Assembly (NCBI GenBank): GCA_937988705.1
Contig: CALKIA010000464.1
Location: 1 to 8,959, forward strand
Reading direction: 5' to 3'
Source: an uncultured Chloroflexota bacterium
GTDB taxonomy: Bacteria; Chloroflexota; Anaerolineae; Aggregatilineales; Phototrophicaceae
DNA: 8,959 nucleotides
Below, piece by piece: positions 1-7,300 of this stretch. A program made the translations under genes and the position numbers. Each line of letters begins with the position of its first letter. The stretch's first letter is position 1. A model generated the notes under the pieces. It was not told the DNA's origin, did no database searches, and saw only the letters and a list, made by a program, of their open reading frames with translations.

Positions 1-1406
1 GACGATAGCGGCGTGTCTTCCAGCCACGACAGCTTGCCTTTGGCGAGGAAGGGCATGGCCTTGCGCATGAGCAGCATCTGGCGAATGGTGTGCAGCAATG
101 AGGCCGGATCGGCCTGCTGCGCGGCGACATTCACGTTTTGGAAACCGTAGATCGGGTCGCGGATGACATCAGCATAGATCGCATCCGATTGGGTGTTGGA
201 GAAGCCCCCGTGCGGTGCATCGGCCCACTGCATGGGTGTGCGCACGCCGTTGCGGTCGGGCAAGTTGATGTTGTCGCCCATGCCGATCTCATCACCGTAG
301 TACATGACAGGCGCTCCCGGCATGGTGTACAACAGCGAATGCATCAGCTCGATTTTGCGGCGGTCGTTGCCCATCAGCGGCGCGAGGCGGCGGCGAATGC
401 CAAGATTGAGGCGGGCGCGATGATCGGGCGAGTAGTAATCCCACATGAACTGGCGGTCTTCTGGCGTGACCATCTCCAGCGTGAGTTCATCATGATTGCG
501 CAGGAAGGTCGCCCACTGGCAGTTGTCGGGAATGTCCGGCGTATTCGCCCAGATCCCGCGCACGGGCGTGCGATCGCCTTTGGCGAGGGCCATATACAGG
601 CGCGGCATGATCGGGAAGTGGAAGCACATATGCAGCTCATCGCCGTCGCCGAAGTAGGGGCGCAAATCCTGCGGCCACTGATTGGCCTCAGCCAACAATA
701 GGCGATCCGAGTAATGGTCGTCAACGAACTGGCGGACGGTCTTCAAAAAGGCGTGCGTTTCCGGCAGATTCTCGCAGTTCGTGTCGGCGCGCTCGTACAG
801 ATATGGCACAGCGTCGAGCCGGAAACCATCCACGCCGAGGTCGAGCCAGAACTTGATCGCCTTGAGCATTTCTTCCTGCACGCGCGGATTATCGTAGTTG
901 AGGTCGGGCTGACTGCTGTAGAAGCGGTGCCAGTAGTATTCCCCACTCGTCGCGCTGTAGGCCCAGTTCGAGCCTTCGGTGTCGATGAAGATGATCCGCG
1001 CGTCTTTATATTTCTCGGTATCGCTCGACCAAACATAGAAATCGCGCATGGGCGAGTCGGGCGAACGGCGCGCCTCCTGAAACCAGGGGTGCTGATCCGA
1101 CGTGTGGTTCATGACGAGGTCAATGATGACCTTCATGCCGTGCCGGTGAATCTCGTCCAGCGTCATACTGACATCTTCCAACTGACCGTACGTCGAGTGG
1201 ATGCCGTAGTAGCTGGAAACATCGTAGCCGTCATCTTTGAGCGGCGATTGGTTGATCGGCAGCAGCCAGATGCAATCCACCCCCAGCCAGTGCAGATAGT
1301 CCAGGTTTTGTCGCAATCCGGTAAAGTCGCCGTGTCCATCGCCGTTGCCATCGCTGAAAGCGCGAACATACAGCTCGTAGAAAATTGCGTTTGTATGCCA
1401 GTCCAT
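1..1406 (-). CDS. treS: Trehalose synthase (maltose alpha-D-glucosyltransferase), GH13 family; 3' end outside window
   Basis: TreS interconverts maltose and trehalose in the cytoplasm by intramolecular transglucosylation, supplying a compatible solute or feeding maltose-1-phosphate/glycogen metabolism. The frame from the ATG at 1406 is open for 468 codons to the window edge, so the C-terminal beta-domain is missing; single-domain TreS proteins are usually about 550-600 residues. All four GH13 signature regions are visible: DLVMNH at 96-101, GFRLDAV at 194-200 (nucleophile Asp198), LLAEANQWP at 237-245 (acid/base Glu240) and FLRNHDE at 301-307 (Asp306). TreS rather than generic amylase is indicated by DQHPWFQ near 104, EKYKDARIIF at 131-140, TNCENLPETHAF at 209-220, GIRRRLAPL near 337 and NGVRTPMQW at 386-394. 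GGTGAGG just before the ATG is a close-spaced ribosome-binding site. It is divergent from the 1724 gene. Whether the protein continues into a maltokinase domain cannot be seen. Confidence 0.95.
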   Translation of the reverse strand, partial: MDWHTNAIFYELYVRAFSDGNGDGHGDFTGLRQNLDYLHWLGVDCIWLLPINQSPLKDDGYDVSSYYGIHSTYGQLEDVSMTLDEIHRHGMKVIIDLVMNHTSDQHPWFQEARRSPDSPMRDFYVWSSDTEKYKDARIIFIDTEGSNWAYSATSGEYYWHRFYSSQPDLNYDNPRVQEEMLKAIKFWLDLGVDGFRLDAVPYLYERADTNCENLPETHAFLKTVRQFVDDHYSDRLLLAEANQWPQDLRPYFGDGDELHMCFHFPIMPRLYMALAKGDRTPVRGIWANTPDIPDNCQWATFLRNHDELTLEMVTPEDRQFMWDYYSPDHRARLNLGIRRRLAPLMGNDRRKIELMHSLLYTMPGAPVMYYGDEIGMGDNINLPDRNGVRTPMQWADAPHGGFSNTQSDAIYADVIRDPIYGFQNVNVAAQQADPASLLHTIRQMLLMRKAMPFLAKGKLSWLEDTPLS

Positions 1407-1466
1407 AGCCTCACCGTTTCCCTCTGTTATGGCCAAGGTAAGTTGCCGAAAGTAATGCACAAAGTA

Positions 1467-1495
1467 ACTTTAAGGGCGCCGCTCCGTGTGCGCAA
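1467..1495 (-). promoter_or_regulatory. Candidate sigma70-type promoter for treS
   Basis: Read on the minus strand, TTGCGC (1495-1490) is followed after exactly 17 bases by TAAAGT (1472-1467). Each hexamer matches the sigma70 consensus at four of six positions. Transcription would begin near 1460, giving a leader of about 55 bases before the treS ATG. The -35 box starts 5 bases from the 1500-1523 palindrome. This is inferred from consensus matching only. Confidence 0.35.
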
Positions 1496-1499
1496 CTTT

Positions 1500-1523
1500 T
1501 GGGCAGACCGATCGGTCTGCCCA
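1500..1523. promoter_or_regulatory. Perfect 24-bp palindrome, probable operator for treS
   Basis: The 12-base half TGGGCAGACCGA is followed immediately by its exact reverse complement, with no spacer and no mismatch. It lies about 94 bases upstream of the treS start and 200 bases upstream of the divergent gene, beside the candidate treS -35 box. Neither strand has a U-tract after it, so it does not look like a terminator. The core AGACC-N4-GGTCT resembles TetR-family operators of the kind reported for NemR (recalled, not searched). A dimeric repressor or activator site is the best reading; no regulator gene is in the window. Confidence 0.6.
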
Positions 1524-1723
1524 TACAAACCCGGTCGGTAAATTGCTTTACGCGTAGCGGGTTCAAGCACTGGACCCAATGGACCCACGCAAGCGCTGAC
1601 ATGTATACCTGCCGACTTCCCGACAACCAGCAGTTTGTCAGCCCATTCTCACGAAGCCCTAACATCTGGTCGGAAAGATCAGGTCGTTATACAGCTTGAG
1701 CTACGAAGTTCTGGAGGATAGGA

Positions 1724-2740
1724 ATGCGTAAGGTTTTTGGACTGGTTGTGCTGCTGTCCCTGTTGGTCGTTGGATCCTCAGTGGTTGCCCAGGAAGACAA
1801 TGTGATTGTCGATGGCCTAGAGAATCCCCGGGCCATCTTCTTTGATGATGCTGGTACCCTCTACATCGTCGATGCCGGGAACGGTGGCACTGAAGAAGCG
1901 CCGGGCGATTTTGGTCCGGTAGCGTATGGCTATTCCAGCGGCGTGTGGACGCTCGAACAGGGCGCAGAGGAACCGACCGGCCTGATCACCGGGCTGATGA
2001 GTATGGGCTATTTCCAGAGCGTCGTCGGCGCGGCCGACGTAGCCGTAACCGAAGATACGATCTGGGTGCTGCTGGCGATGGGCGTGAATGACGATGGGCA
2101 GAGCCATCGCAGCGGGATCGTCGCGTATGACCGTGAGACGCTGGAAGAAACCGCGTTTGTCGACCTCGGCGCGTTTGAAGCAGAAAATAACCCGGATAGC
2201 GACGAAGTTGTCTCCAACCCGAACGACATGGCGGTCGCGCCGGATGGCACAGTCTATATCGCGGATTCGAGCGGTAACTCGCTGTTGAGCTGGACGGAAG
2301 CGGATGGCGTGCAGTTGGTCAAGGCGTGGGAAGACCTGCCCGTGCCGACCGCCGTCGATGTGGCGGACGATGGCAGCGTGTATGTGAGCTTCCTCTCGGC
2401 CTTCCCGTTTGACGAAGGTACGGCGCGCGTCGAAAAGTGGGTGGATGGCGAACTGGCTGAAACCTACGAAGGACTGACCGCCGTCACCGACGTGTTCGTC
2501 GCGGCGGATGGCACGGTCTACGCCGTGCAGATGTCGTCGGGCGTGGGCGATATCGGCTGGGTGCCGAATTCGGGCAAAGTCGTGGCCATCGGTGCCGATG
2601 GCACGCTGACCGACATCGCGACCGACCTCAATTTCCCCTATGACATTGCGCAGGACGCGAACGGTGTGCTGTACATCACGTTGAATGCGGCTTACAGCGA
2701 AGCAGGTACCGGTCAGGTGGTTCTGCTGGCCAGCGGCTAA
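1724..2740 (+). CDS. Secreted ScyD/ScyE-family six-bladed beta-propeller protein
   Basis: This 338-residue protein has an N-terminal signal peptide (charged MRK, hydrophobic 5-17, probable cleavage VVA|Q after residue 22), so it is exported. The rest has at least six NHL-like blades built on the pattern xGTxYIxD: DDAGTLYIVD at 41-50, the ADVAV segment near 104-120, NPNDMAVAPDGTVYIAD at 165-181, PTAVDVADDGSVYVS at 208-222, TDVFVAADGTVYAV at 255-268 and YDIAQDANGVLYITL at 306-320. FEAENNPDS near 151-159 and LSAFPFDEGTARV near 224-236 are typical of the ScyD/ScyE family, named for cyanobacterial scytonemin clusters but widespread as secreted proteins of unknown ligand. There are no cysteines. 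GGAGG at 1713-1717 sits six bases before the ATG. No scytonemin genes are near, so that pathway should not be inferred. Confidence 0.85.
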   Translation: MRKVFGLVVLLSLLVVGSSVVAQEDNVIVDGLENPRAIFFDDAGTLYIVDAGNGGTEEAPGDFGPVAYGYSSGVWTLEQGAEEPTGLITGLMSMGYFQSVVGAADVAVTEDTIWVLLAMGVNDDGQSHRSGIVAYDRETLEETAFVDLGAFEAENNPDSDEVVSNPNDMAVAPDGTVYIADSSGNSLLSWTEADGVQLVKAWEDLPVPTAVDVADDGSVYVSFLSAFPFDEGTARVEKWVDGELAETYEGLTAVTDVFVAADGTVYAVQMSSGVGDIGWVPNSGKVVAIGADGTLTDIATDLNFPYDIAQDANGVLYITLNAAYSEAGTGQVVLLASG

Positions 2741-2763
2741 CGCTCACACTAACGAGGCGTACG

Positions 2764-2820
2764 AAGCCGTTAATCCGGACTCTACAGTGCATTAGAACTG
2801 TGGGCCGTGGTTAACGGCTT
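2764..2820. terminator. Long-armed inverted repeat between convergent genes, terminator-like
   Basis: AAGCCGTTAA at 2764-2773 pairs perfectly with TTAACGGCTT at 2811-2820. The 37-base loop contains a second hairpin, ACAGT (2784-2788) with ACTGT (2797-2801). On the plus strand the outer arm runs into TTTTGGCTTTATTT, so it could end transcripts of the propeller gene. The large loop is unusual for a strong intrinsic terminator. On the minus strand no U-tract follows, so it is a poor terminator for the tatB-like gene. Confidence 0.4.
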
Positions 2821-2826
2821 TTGGCT

Positions 2827-3297
2827 TTATTTAGTCTCGTCTTCACCGGTTGACCACGTCCCGAAATCTGCACCGCTGCCGCTGCCATTGCCATTCGACT
2901 CAGCGGATGGCGGTGGCGGGGCGATGGCTGGTTTGGGCGCAGGCGCTTTGATGTCAGCCGGTTTCACAGGCGTAAACGGCTGGCGCACATCGGCGGCGGT
3001 CACTTTGAGGTCTTGCATCGTCTCTTCGAGCGGCTTGGTCAGCGGGGCCGCGGCGCGACTGATCTCTCTGGAAATCGACTGGCGCGTGGGGAGTTCCTTG
3101 GGCACTTGAATATCGACCCCGGATGCATCCAGTTCCTTCTGCAACTGTTTCGCCGTTTCGACCCACATATTGCGGATGACCGCGACATACTTCCCCAACT
3201 GATATGACCACGCGATCATGCGTTTAGGGCCAGCCACGATCACCATAATGAGCAGAATTGCGAGTAATTCCCAACCACCAACACCAAGAATATCCAT
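2827..3297 (-). CDS. TatA/TatB-family twin-arginine translocase subunit (TatB-like)
   Basis: The 156-residue product has the layout of TatA/TatB proteins, single-pass subunits of the Tat exporter of folded proteins: a short N-terminal transmembrane helix (about 8-22), the hinge AGPKR at 22-26 in place of the usual FGPKK, an amphipathic helix at about 27-56, and a variable cytoplasmic tail. Glu10 in GGWELL corresponds to the acidic residue typical of TatB, where TatA usually has a polar residue, so TatB-like is favoured. The tail is Pro/Ala-rich (APAPKPAIAPPPP at 118-130), then Gly/Ser/Asn-rich (NGNGSGSG at 135-142), then acidic. GGAGAGGG lies 9 bases before the ATG. No tatC is present, so this is an orphan locus within the window. 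It is divergent from the 3393 gene. Confidence 0.85.
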   Translation of the reverse strand: MDILGVGGWELLAILLIMVIVAGPKRMIAWSYQLGKYVAVIRNMWVETAKQLQKELDASGVDIQVPKELPTRQSISREISRAAAPLTKPLEETMQDLKVTAADVRQPFTPVKPADIKAPAPKPAIAPPPPSAESNGNGSGSGADFGTWSTGEDETK

Positions 3298-3337
3298 TGT
3301 CTTACACCCTCTCCATCAAGCTTAAGGATACTACAAA

Positions 3338-3366
3338 TTGGCGCAGGAACGAGAGCGCGTTACACT
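3338..3366 (+). promoter_or_regulatory. Candidate promoter for the 3393-4372 two-gene unit
   Basis: TTGGCG (3338-3343) and TACACT (3361-3366) are separated by exactly 17 bases, each matching the sigma70 consensus at four of six positions. Transcription would start near 3373, leaving a leader of about 20 bases that contains the AAGGAG ribosome-binding site. The assignment rests on consensus and placement in the divergent gap alone. Confidence 0.4.
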
Positions 3367-3392
3367 TGTTCCAAAAATCACAAGGAGTTGCT

Positions 3393-4034
3393 ATGCTGGC
3401 GCTGAAAATCGTGAAGGGCCTGGTCAAACTTCTGCTGACGACACAAACGAACCGTTCCCCCGTCACGGGCTACATCGCGGTGGGCGGGGACGGCGTCGAA
3501 AATTATGCCGCAATGGAATATAGCCTGAAGCAGCACGGCTATCCCGCGCCGGACGGTGGCGGAGCGCTGGCCGTAGGCGGCGGCGGTTACGGACAAATTG
3601 GCCGCTTGATCATCGGCGGGCAGGGCGAAGGCGGCGGCAGCGCAGGCGAGGACGCCTACTTGATCAGCCGTGTAGGTGCGGGCAGCGGTTTTAGTCTGCT
3701 CGGTTGGCTGTTCATCAATTCGACATGGCTGCGCGTTTACCCGCTGGTGGGCGTGGGCGGACGCGGTTCTGGCATCAGCGTGCGCCCCAAGAACAATACT
3801 TCGCGCGGGGTCGGGTTGGGCATAGGCGGCGCGAATTTCGTGGCCGGGGTCGGCGTGGAAGTGCGTATCCCCTTCAGCCGTTCGTTCCGTCCGCTGATCG
3901 GCGTGCAGGTCGGTTGGCAGTGGAATCCCGTCAGCGGCTGGCAGGGCGATCTCAGCCTTGAGCCGGAAGAATTGGGTGAACGCAAGACTTCTGCGCCGTA
4001 TGTCCGCCTGCTGGTGGGGTTGGGCGGCGGTTGA
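3393..4034 (+). CDS. Glycine-rich, predicted all-beta protein of unknown function
   Basis: I do not recognise a named family for this 213-residue protein. I chose the ATG at 3393 because AAGGAG lies 7 bases upstream; the open frame continues back to 3258, but that extension would overlap the divergent tatB start. Residues 1-15 (MLALKIVKGLVKLLL) look like an amphipathic basic helix rather than a cleavable signal peptide. From 26 on the protein is a series of short alternating strands separated by Gly-rich turns, such as GGGGYGQIGRLIIGG at 62-76, LRVYPLVGVGGRGSG at 113-127, GVGLGIGGANFVAGVG at 139-154 and FRPLIGVQVGWQW at 165-177. This pattern suggests a beta-barrel or beta-sandwich, perhaps membrane-associated, but that is inference. 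It has no cysteines. The downstream ferredoxin overlaps its stop codon, implying co-translation. Confidence 0.75.
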   Translation: MLALKIVKGLVKLLLTTQTNRSPVTGYIAVGGDGVENYAAMEYSLKQHGYPAPDGGGALAVGGGGYGQIGRLIIGGQGEGGGSAGEDAYLISRVGAGSGFSLLGWLFINSTWLRVYPLVGVGGRGSGISVRPKNNTSRGVGLGIGGANFVAGVGVEVRIPFSRSFRPLIGVQVGWQWNPVSGWQGDLSLEPEELGERKTSAPYVRLLVGLGGG

Positions 4035-4372
4035 ACGGACGCAGAGCCCAAACCCAGACACTCACCATCCTGATCGACGAAGAGGTACGGCAGATCACTG
4101 TGCCGCACGGCGCGAATTTGCGCCGGACGCTGCTCGCGGCACAGATTTCCCCTTACGGAACGGTCACACAGAAGCTGAACTGCGGCGGGCGCGGCCTATG
4201 CGCGACCTGCGGTGTGCAGTTCGAGACGGGCGAACCTGACCCGCTTCACTGGCATGATAAGCTGGCACAGGCGGGCGGCTATCCGCGCCTTGCCTGTCAG
4301 ATCAGCGTTGACCGGGACATGACCATCCGCATCCTCACCGACAAAGTCCTCTGGGGCAAACTCCCCCGCTGA
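4031..4372 (+). CDS. 2Fe-2S ferredoxin, Cys-x5-Cys-x2-Cys type
   Basis: This 113-residue soluble protein is a small beta-grasp 2Fe-2S ferredoxin that would carry single electrons in the cytoplasm. The cluster ligands are Cys51, Cys57 and Cys60 in NCGGRGLCATC, with Cys89 in RLACQI. The C-x5-C-x2-C spacing is that of adrenodoxin-like and reductive-activator-type domains, not the C-x4-C-x2-C of plant-type photosynthetic ferredoxins. N-terminal strands TLTILIDEE and RQITVPHG fit the fold. The only sensible start is the TTG at 4031, overlapping the previous gene's TGA (TTGA), with GGTGGGG about 11 bases upstream; no ATG occurs early in this frame. Translational coupling to the Gly-rich gene is likely. 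Its redox partner cannot be identified here. The stop lies 5 bases from the stop of the opposing kinase gene. Confidence 0.88.
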   Translation: MNGRRAQTQTLTILIDEEVRQITVPHGANLRRTLLAAQISPYGTVTQKLNCGGRGLCATCGVQFETGEPDPLHWHDKLAQAGGYPRLACQISVDRDMTIRILTDKVLWGKLPR

Positions 4373-4377
4373 GCGCG

Positions 4378-7300
4378 TTACGCCTCTAGCTCTTTGATCA
4401 GCGCGGCGATCTCCGTTTCGGGGTCGGCGGCGCGCCCGCGTTTCCATGCCTCAGCTTCGCGGCGCACATCGTGGCGGAGCTGCTGGTAGGTCGGGTCGTG
4501 TTCGCCTTCCAGCGTGCCGAGTGTTTCGATCACGCCAGCGAGTTCAGCCGCCCGGCGATCGAGTCCCTGCTGGTGGAAGACGCGCGCCGTGTTCAGCAGC
4601 AGATGGGCTAGGCGCGGCTTGGCTTTCGTCTCCAGTGTGATCTTCAAGCCTTCGGCCAGCACCGCATACGAGGCTTGGAAACCGCCAAAGCGGGCGTGTA
4701 TCAGTCCCAAGGATGCGAGATTGATCGGGCGGATGAGACGATCATCCAGCCGAACGGCGAGCGCGAGACTCTCCTCGTAGGCGGCGCGGGCGTCGGCATG
4801 GCGACCCTGCGCCACCAGCAGATCGCCCAGGCTGTTGAGCGCATAAGCGAGTTCGCGCTCGTCGCTGCGCGCGCGATTGATGCTGATCGCTTCTTCCATA
4901 TGCGCGCGGGCTTCGCCGTAGCGTCCGAGTTCTTTGAGGCTCGCGCCCAGATTGTTGAGCGCCCGCGCGATGCGGATGCTGTCGCCTAACTGCCGCGCCA
5001 CGCGCAGCGACTCGCCGAAGCGTTGTTCCGCGTTGTCATAGCGCCCTTGCCCGTAGAGCAGCATGCCGAGGTTGTTCAGGCTGTCGTACATGCCCATCGG
5101 GTCGCCGATGACGCGCATGATGCCGAGGCTGTCCTCGTAGTAGCCGCGCGCGCGATCAAATTCGCCGAGCTGGTAGTAGACGGTCGCCAGACGGTTGAAC
5201 GTCAGCGCGATCCCCCGACGGTTGCCGACTTCGCGGTACAGTTCGAGGCTTTCCTCCTGCACTTTGATCGCCTGCTGGAATTCACTCATGCCGTATAGCG
5301 CGATCCCGAGATTGCCGAGCACCGCCGCACGGTCGCCCCGCTCCTTCTGGATCGCCAGCGCCTGCTCGTAAACCTCTTTCGCGCCCTTGTTATCGCCACG
5401 CAGCCACAACACACTGCCAATATTGCTCAGGCTGGTGGCTTCGTTGCGCACATCGTGCTGCTCCCGGGCGAGATCGAGCGCCTGCTCCGCGTACTGGTTG
5501 GCGAGTTCCCACTCGCTCTTGTGCCGCATGATTTCGCTCAAGCCGTTGTACGTCCGCATACGGATCTGCGGGTCGTTGCCGGTCAGCGCCACCTGATAGT
5601 GATCGGTGGCACTGTCGAACTGGCCGCGGCGCAGCGCCGCCTCACCCAAAAGCGCGAACACCCGCGCGCGGTCGATATCGACGTGCAGCGCGAGGCGCAG
5701 CAGCCGTTCTGCCCGCTCGTACTCCGCCGTCAAGCGGATGAGGTACTCGCCCGCCCGCAGCGCATAGGTGAACGCTTTAGCCTGATCGCCCGCCTGCCGC
5801 CAGTGTTCCGCCAGCCGTTCGGCAAAGGCCGGATCGTCCGGGTAAGTCGCTTCGATAGCTTCCGCGATCTGGCGGTTGATAGCCTTGAGTTCGTCCGGCG
5901 CAATCTCCTTGAGCAGGAACAGGCGCAGTTTGTCGTGTGCGAAGCGCCACACGCCATCGGCGACCTCGATGACCGCCGCGTTGACGCAGGCGGTCAGCCA
6001 GCCTTCGACATCGGTCAGACCGAGCGCGGGCAGCAGCTTGAGGTTGATCTCGCGGCCCGCGATGGCCGCCTGGCGCAGCGCTGGCCGGGCCCATTCCGGT
6101 ACGCGGAGCATCCGCCGCCGCACCACGTCCTGAATGCCGCCCGCGATCACACTGGTGGGCAGCGTGGCGCGCCCGACTTCGCTCATGCCGCCCGATTCTT
6201 CCAGCAGCACGCGCACCACTTCGGTGATGAAGAAGGTATTGCCTTCACTTTCGCGCTTGAGCAGGTCGAGCACAAATTCGTGCTTGCCCGCCTCGCCGAG
6301 CATGGCTTCGCTCAGGCGGGTGATTTCGGCATCGCTCAAGCGCGCCAGCTTGATCACACGCACACCGGAGAACTGTTCGGGCACTTTGGGCGCTTCATCG
6401 TCGCGGTACGAGCCAATGATCAGCCATGACCGCTCGCTGGTGAAGGTCAGGAGCTGCTCCAGCACGTCGAGGCTTTCTTCTGCCCACTGCAAATCTTCGA
6501 GCAGGAGCAGAACCGGCTGCGTCTGCCGCATGATCGCGTCGGCGATGGTTAGCACGAGACGTTGATGTGAGGCGTGACCGTCCAGCGGCGGTGCTTCGGG
6601 GATCGGGCGGTCGAGCAGCGTGGCGATATCCGGCACGATGGCGCGCAGCACGCCCGCTTCCAAGTCGCTGAGCGGCGTACTGATCACCAGCCGGCGCACG
6701 ACTTCGCGCCACAGTTCGTACGGCGTGCTCTGCTGTGAGAGATGCCCGCGCAGGACCAGCGCGCCTTTGACCAGCGCGCGGATACGAATTTCTTCGAGCA
6801 GGCGCGACTTGCCCACGCCCGATTCGCCGCCCACCAGCCACGCCGATCCGTGGCCGCTGAACACCGTGTCCAGCGCCTGACCGAGCAGTGTCATTTCTTC
6901 TTCGCGCCCGACGAACGTTGAGGCGCGGATGTAGCTCTCGCGGATGTCAATGCTTTCGGGCGGCAGCGGCTGATCGACGGCGGCGGCCAGCGCGGCCAAC
7001 GCCTGATCGGCGGTCTGGAAGCGGTCGGCGGGTTTCTTCACCAGCAGCCGCGCGATGACCGCCGCGATTTTTTCGGGGATGGCGGAAAAGTCCGGCACAT
7101 GGCTGTAAATCTGGCTGATGAGCTGCGCGGCGTTCTTCATGCCGTAGGGAAACTGCCCGGCGAACATCTCGAAGGCCATGACGCCGACCGAATAGAGATC
7201 CGAGACGACCGACGGCATGGATTCGGACAGCAGTTCGGGCGCGAGGTAGGCCAACGTCCCGGTCATGCCGGTGGTGATGGGCGTCTCCTCCTGCCGGTTG

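Larger units (their letters stand above)
1407..1723. other. 317-bp divergent intergenic region, regulatory
   Basis: This space between treS and the propeller gene has no convincing coding frame; frames crossing it lack homology and good ribosome-binding sites. It holds a perfect palindrome at 1500-1523, AAAGTAA twice (1449-1455 and 1461-1467, 12-base period), and TGGACCCA twice (1571-1578 and 1580-1587, 9-base period). For the rightward gene I see only weak sigma70-like candidates: TGGACC at 1580-1585 with TATACC 18 bases on, and TTGTCA at 1635-1640 with TAACAT at 1660-1665, a long 19-base spacer. Neither is compelling. Confidence 0.6.

Noticed and set aside
1500..1523. Palindrome as an intrinsic terminator
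   Set aside because: No U-tract follows on either strand, and it sits between divergent genes where no transcript should end.
138..1541. Long plus-strand frames (138-701 and 714-1541)
   Set aside because: They lie antisense to treS, whose motifs are complete and in register through the same region. Their products are His/Val/Arg-rich with no family resemblance, as expected of codon-bias shadows.
1411..1699. Small frames across the treS-propeller gap on both strands
   Set aside because: They are 66-84 codons, read through the palindrome, have no strong ribosome-binding site and show no family resemblance.
3258..3392. N-terminal extension of the Gly-rich protein to 3258
   Set aside because: It would overlap the divergent tatB-like start and precede both the candidate promoter and the AAGGAG site used by the ATG at 3393.
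3378..4061. 227-codon minus-strand frame opposite the Gly-rich gene
   Set aside because: The plus-strand gene has a well-placed ribosome-binding site, a candidate promoter and coupling to a clear ferredoxin; the minus frame is Ala/Arg/His-rich without motifs.
5455..6429. 324-codon plus-strand frame
   Set aside because: It is antisense to the ATPase and TPR part of the kinase gene. Composition is Arg/His/Gln-rich and low in recognisable motifs; the minus-strand protein has intact domains across the whole span.
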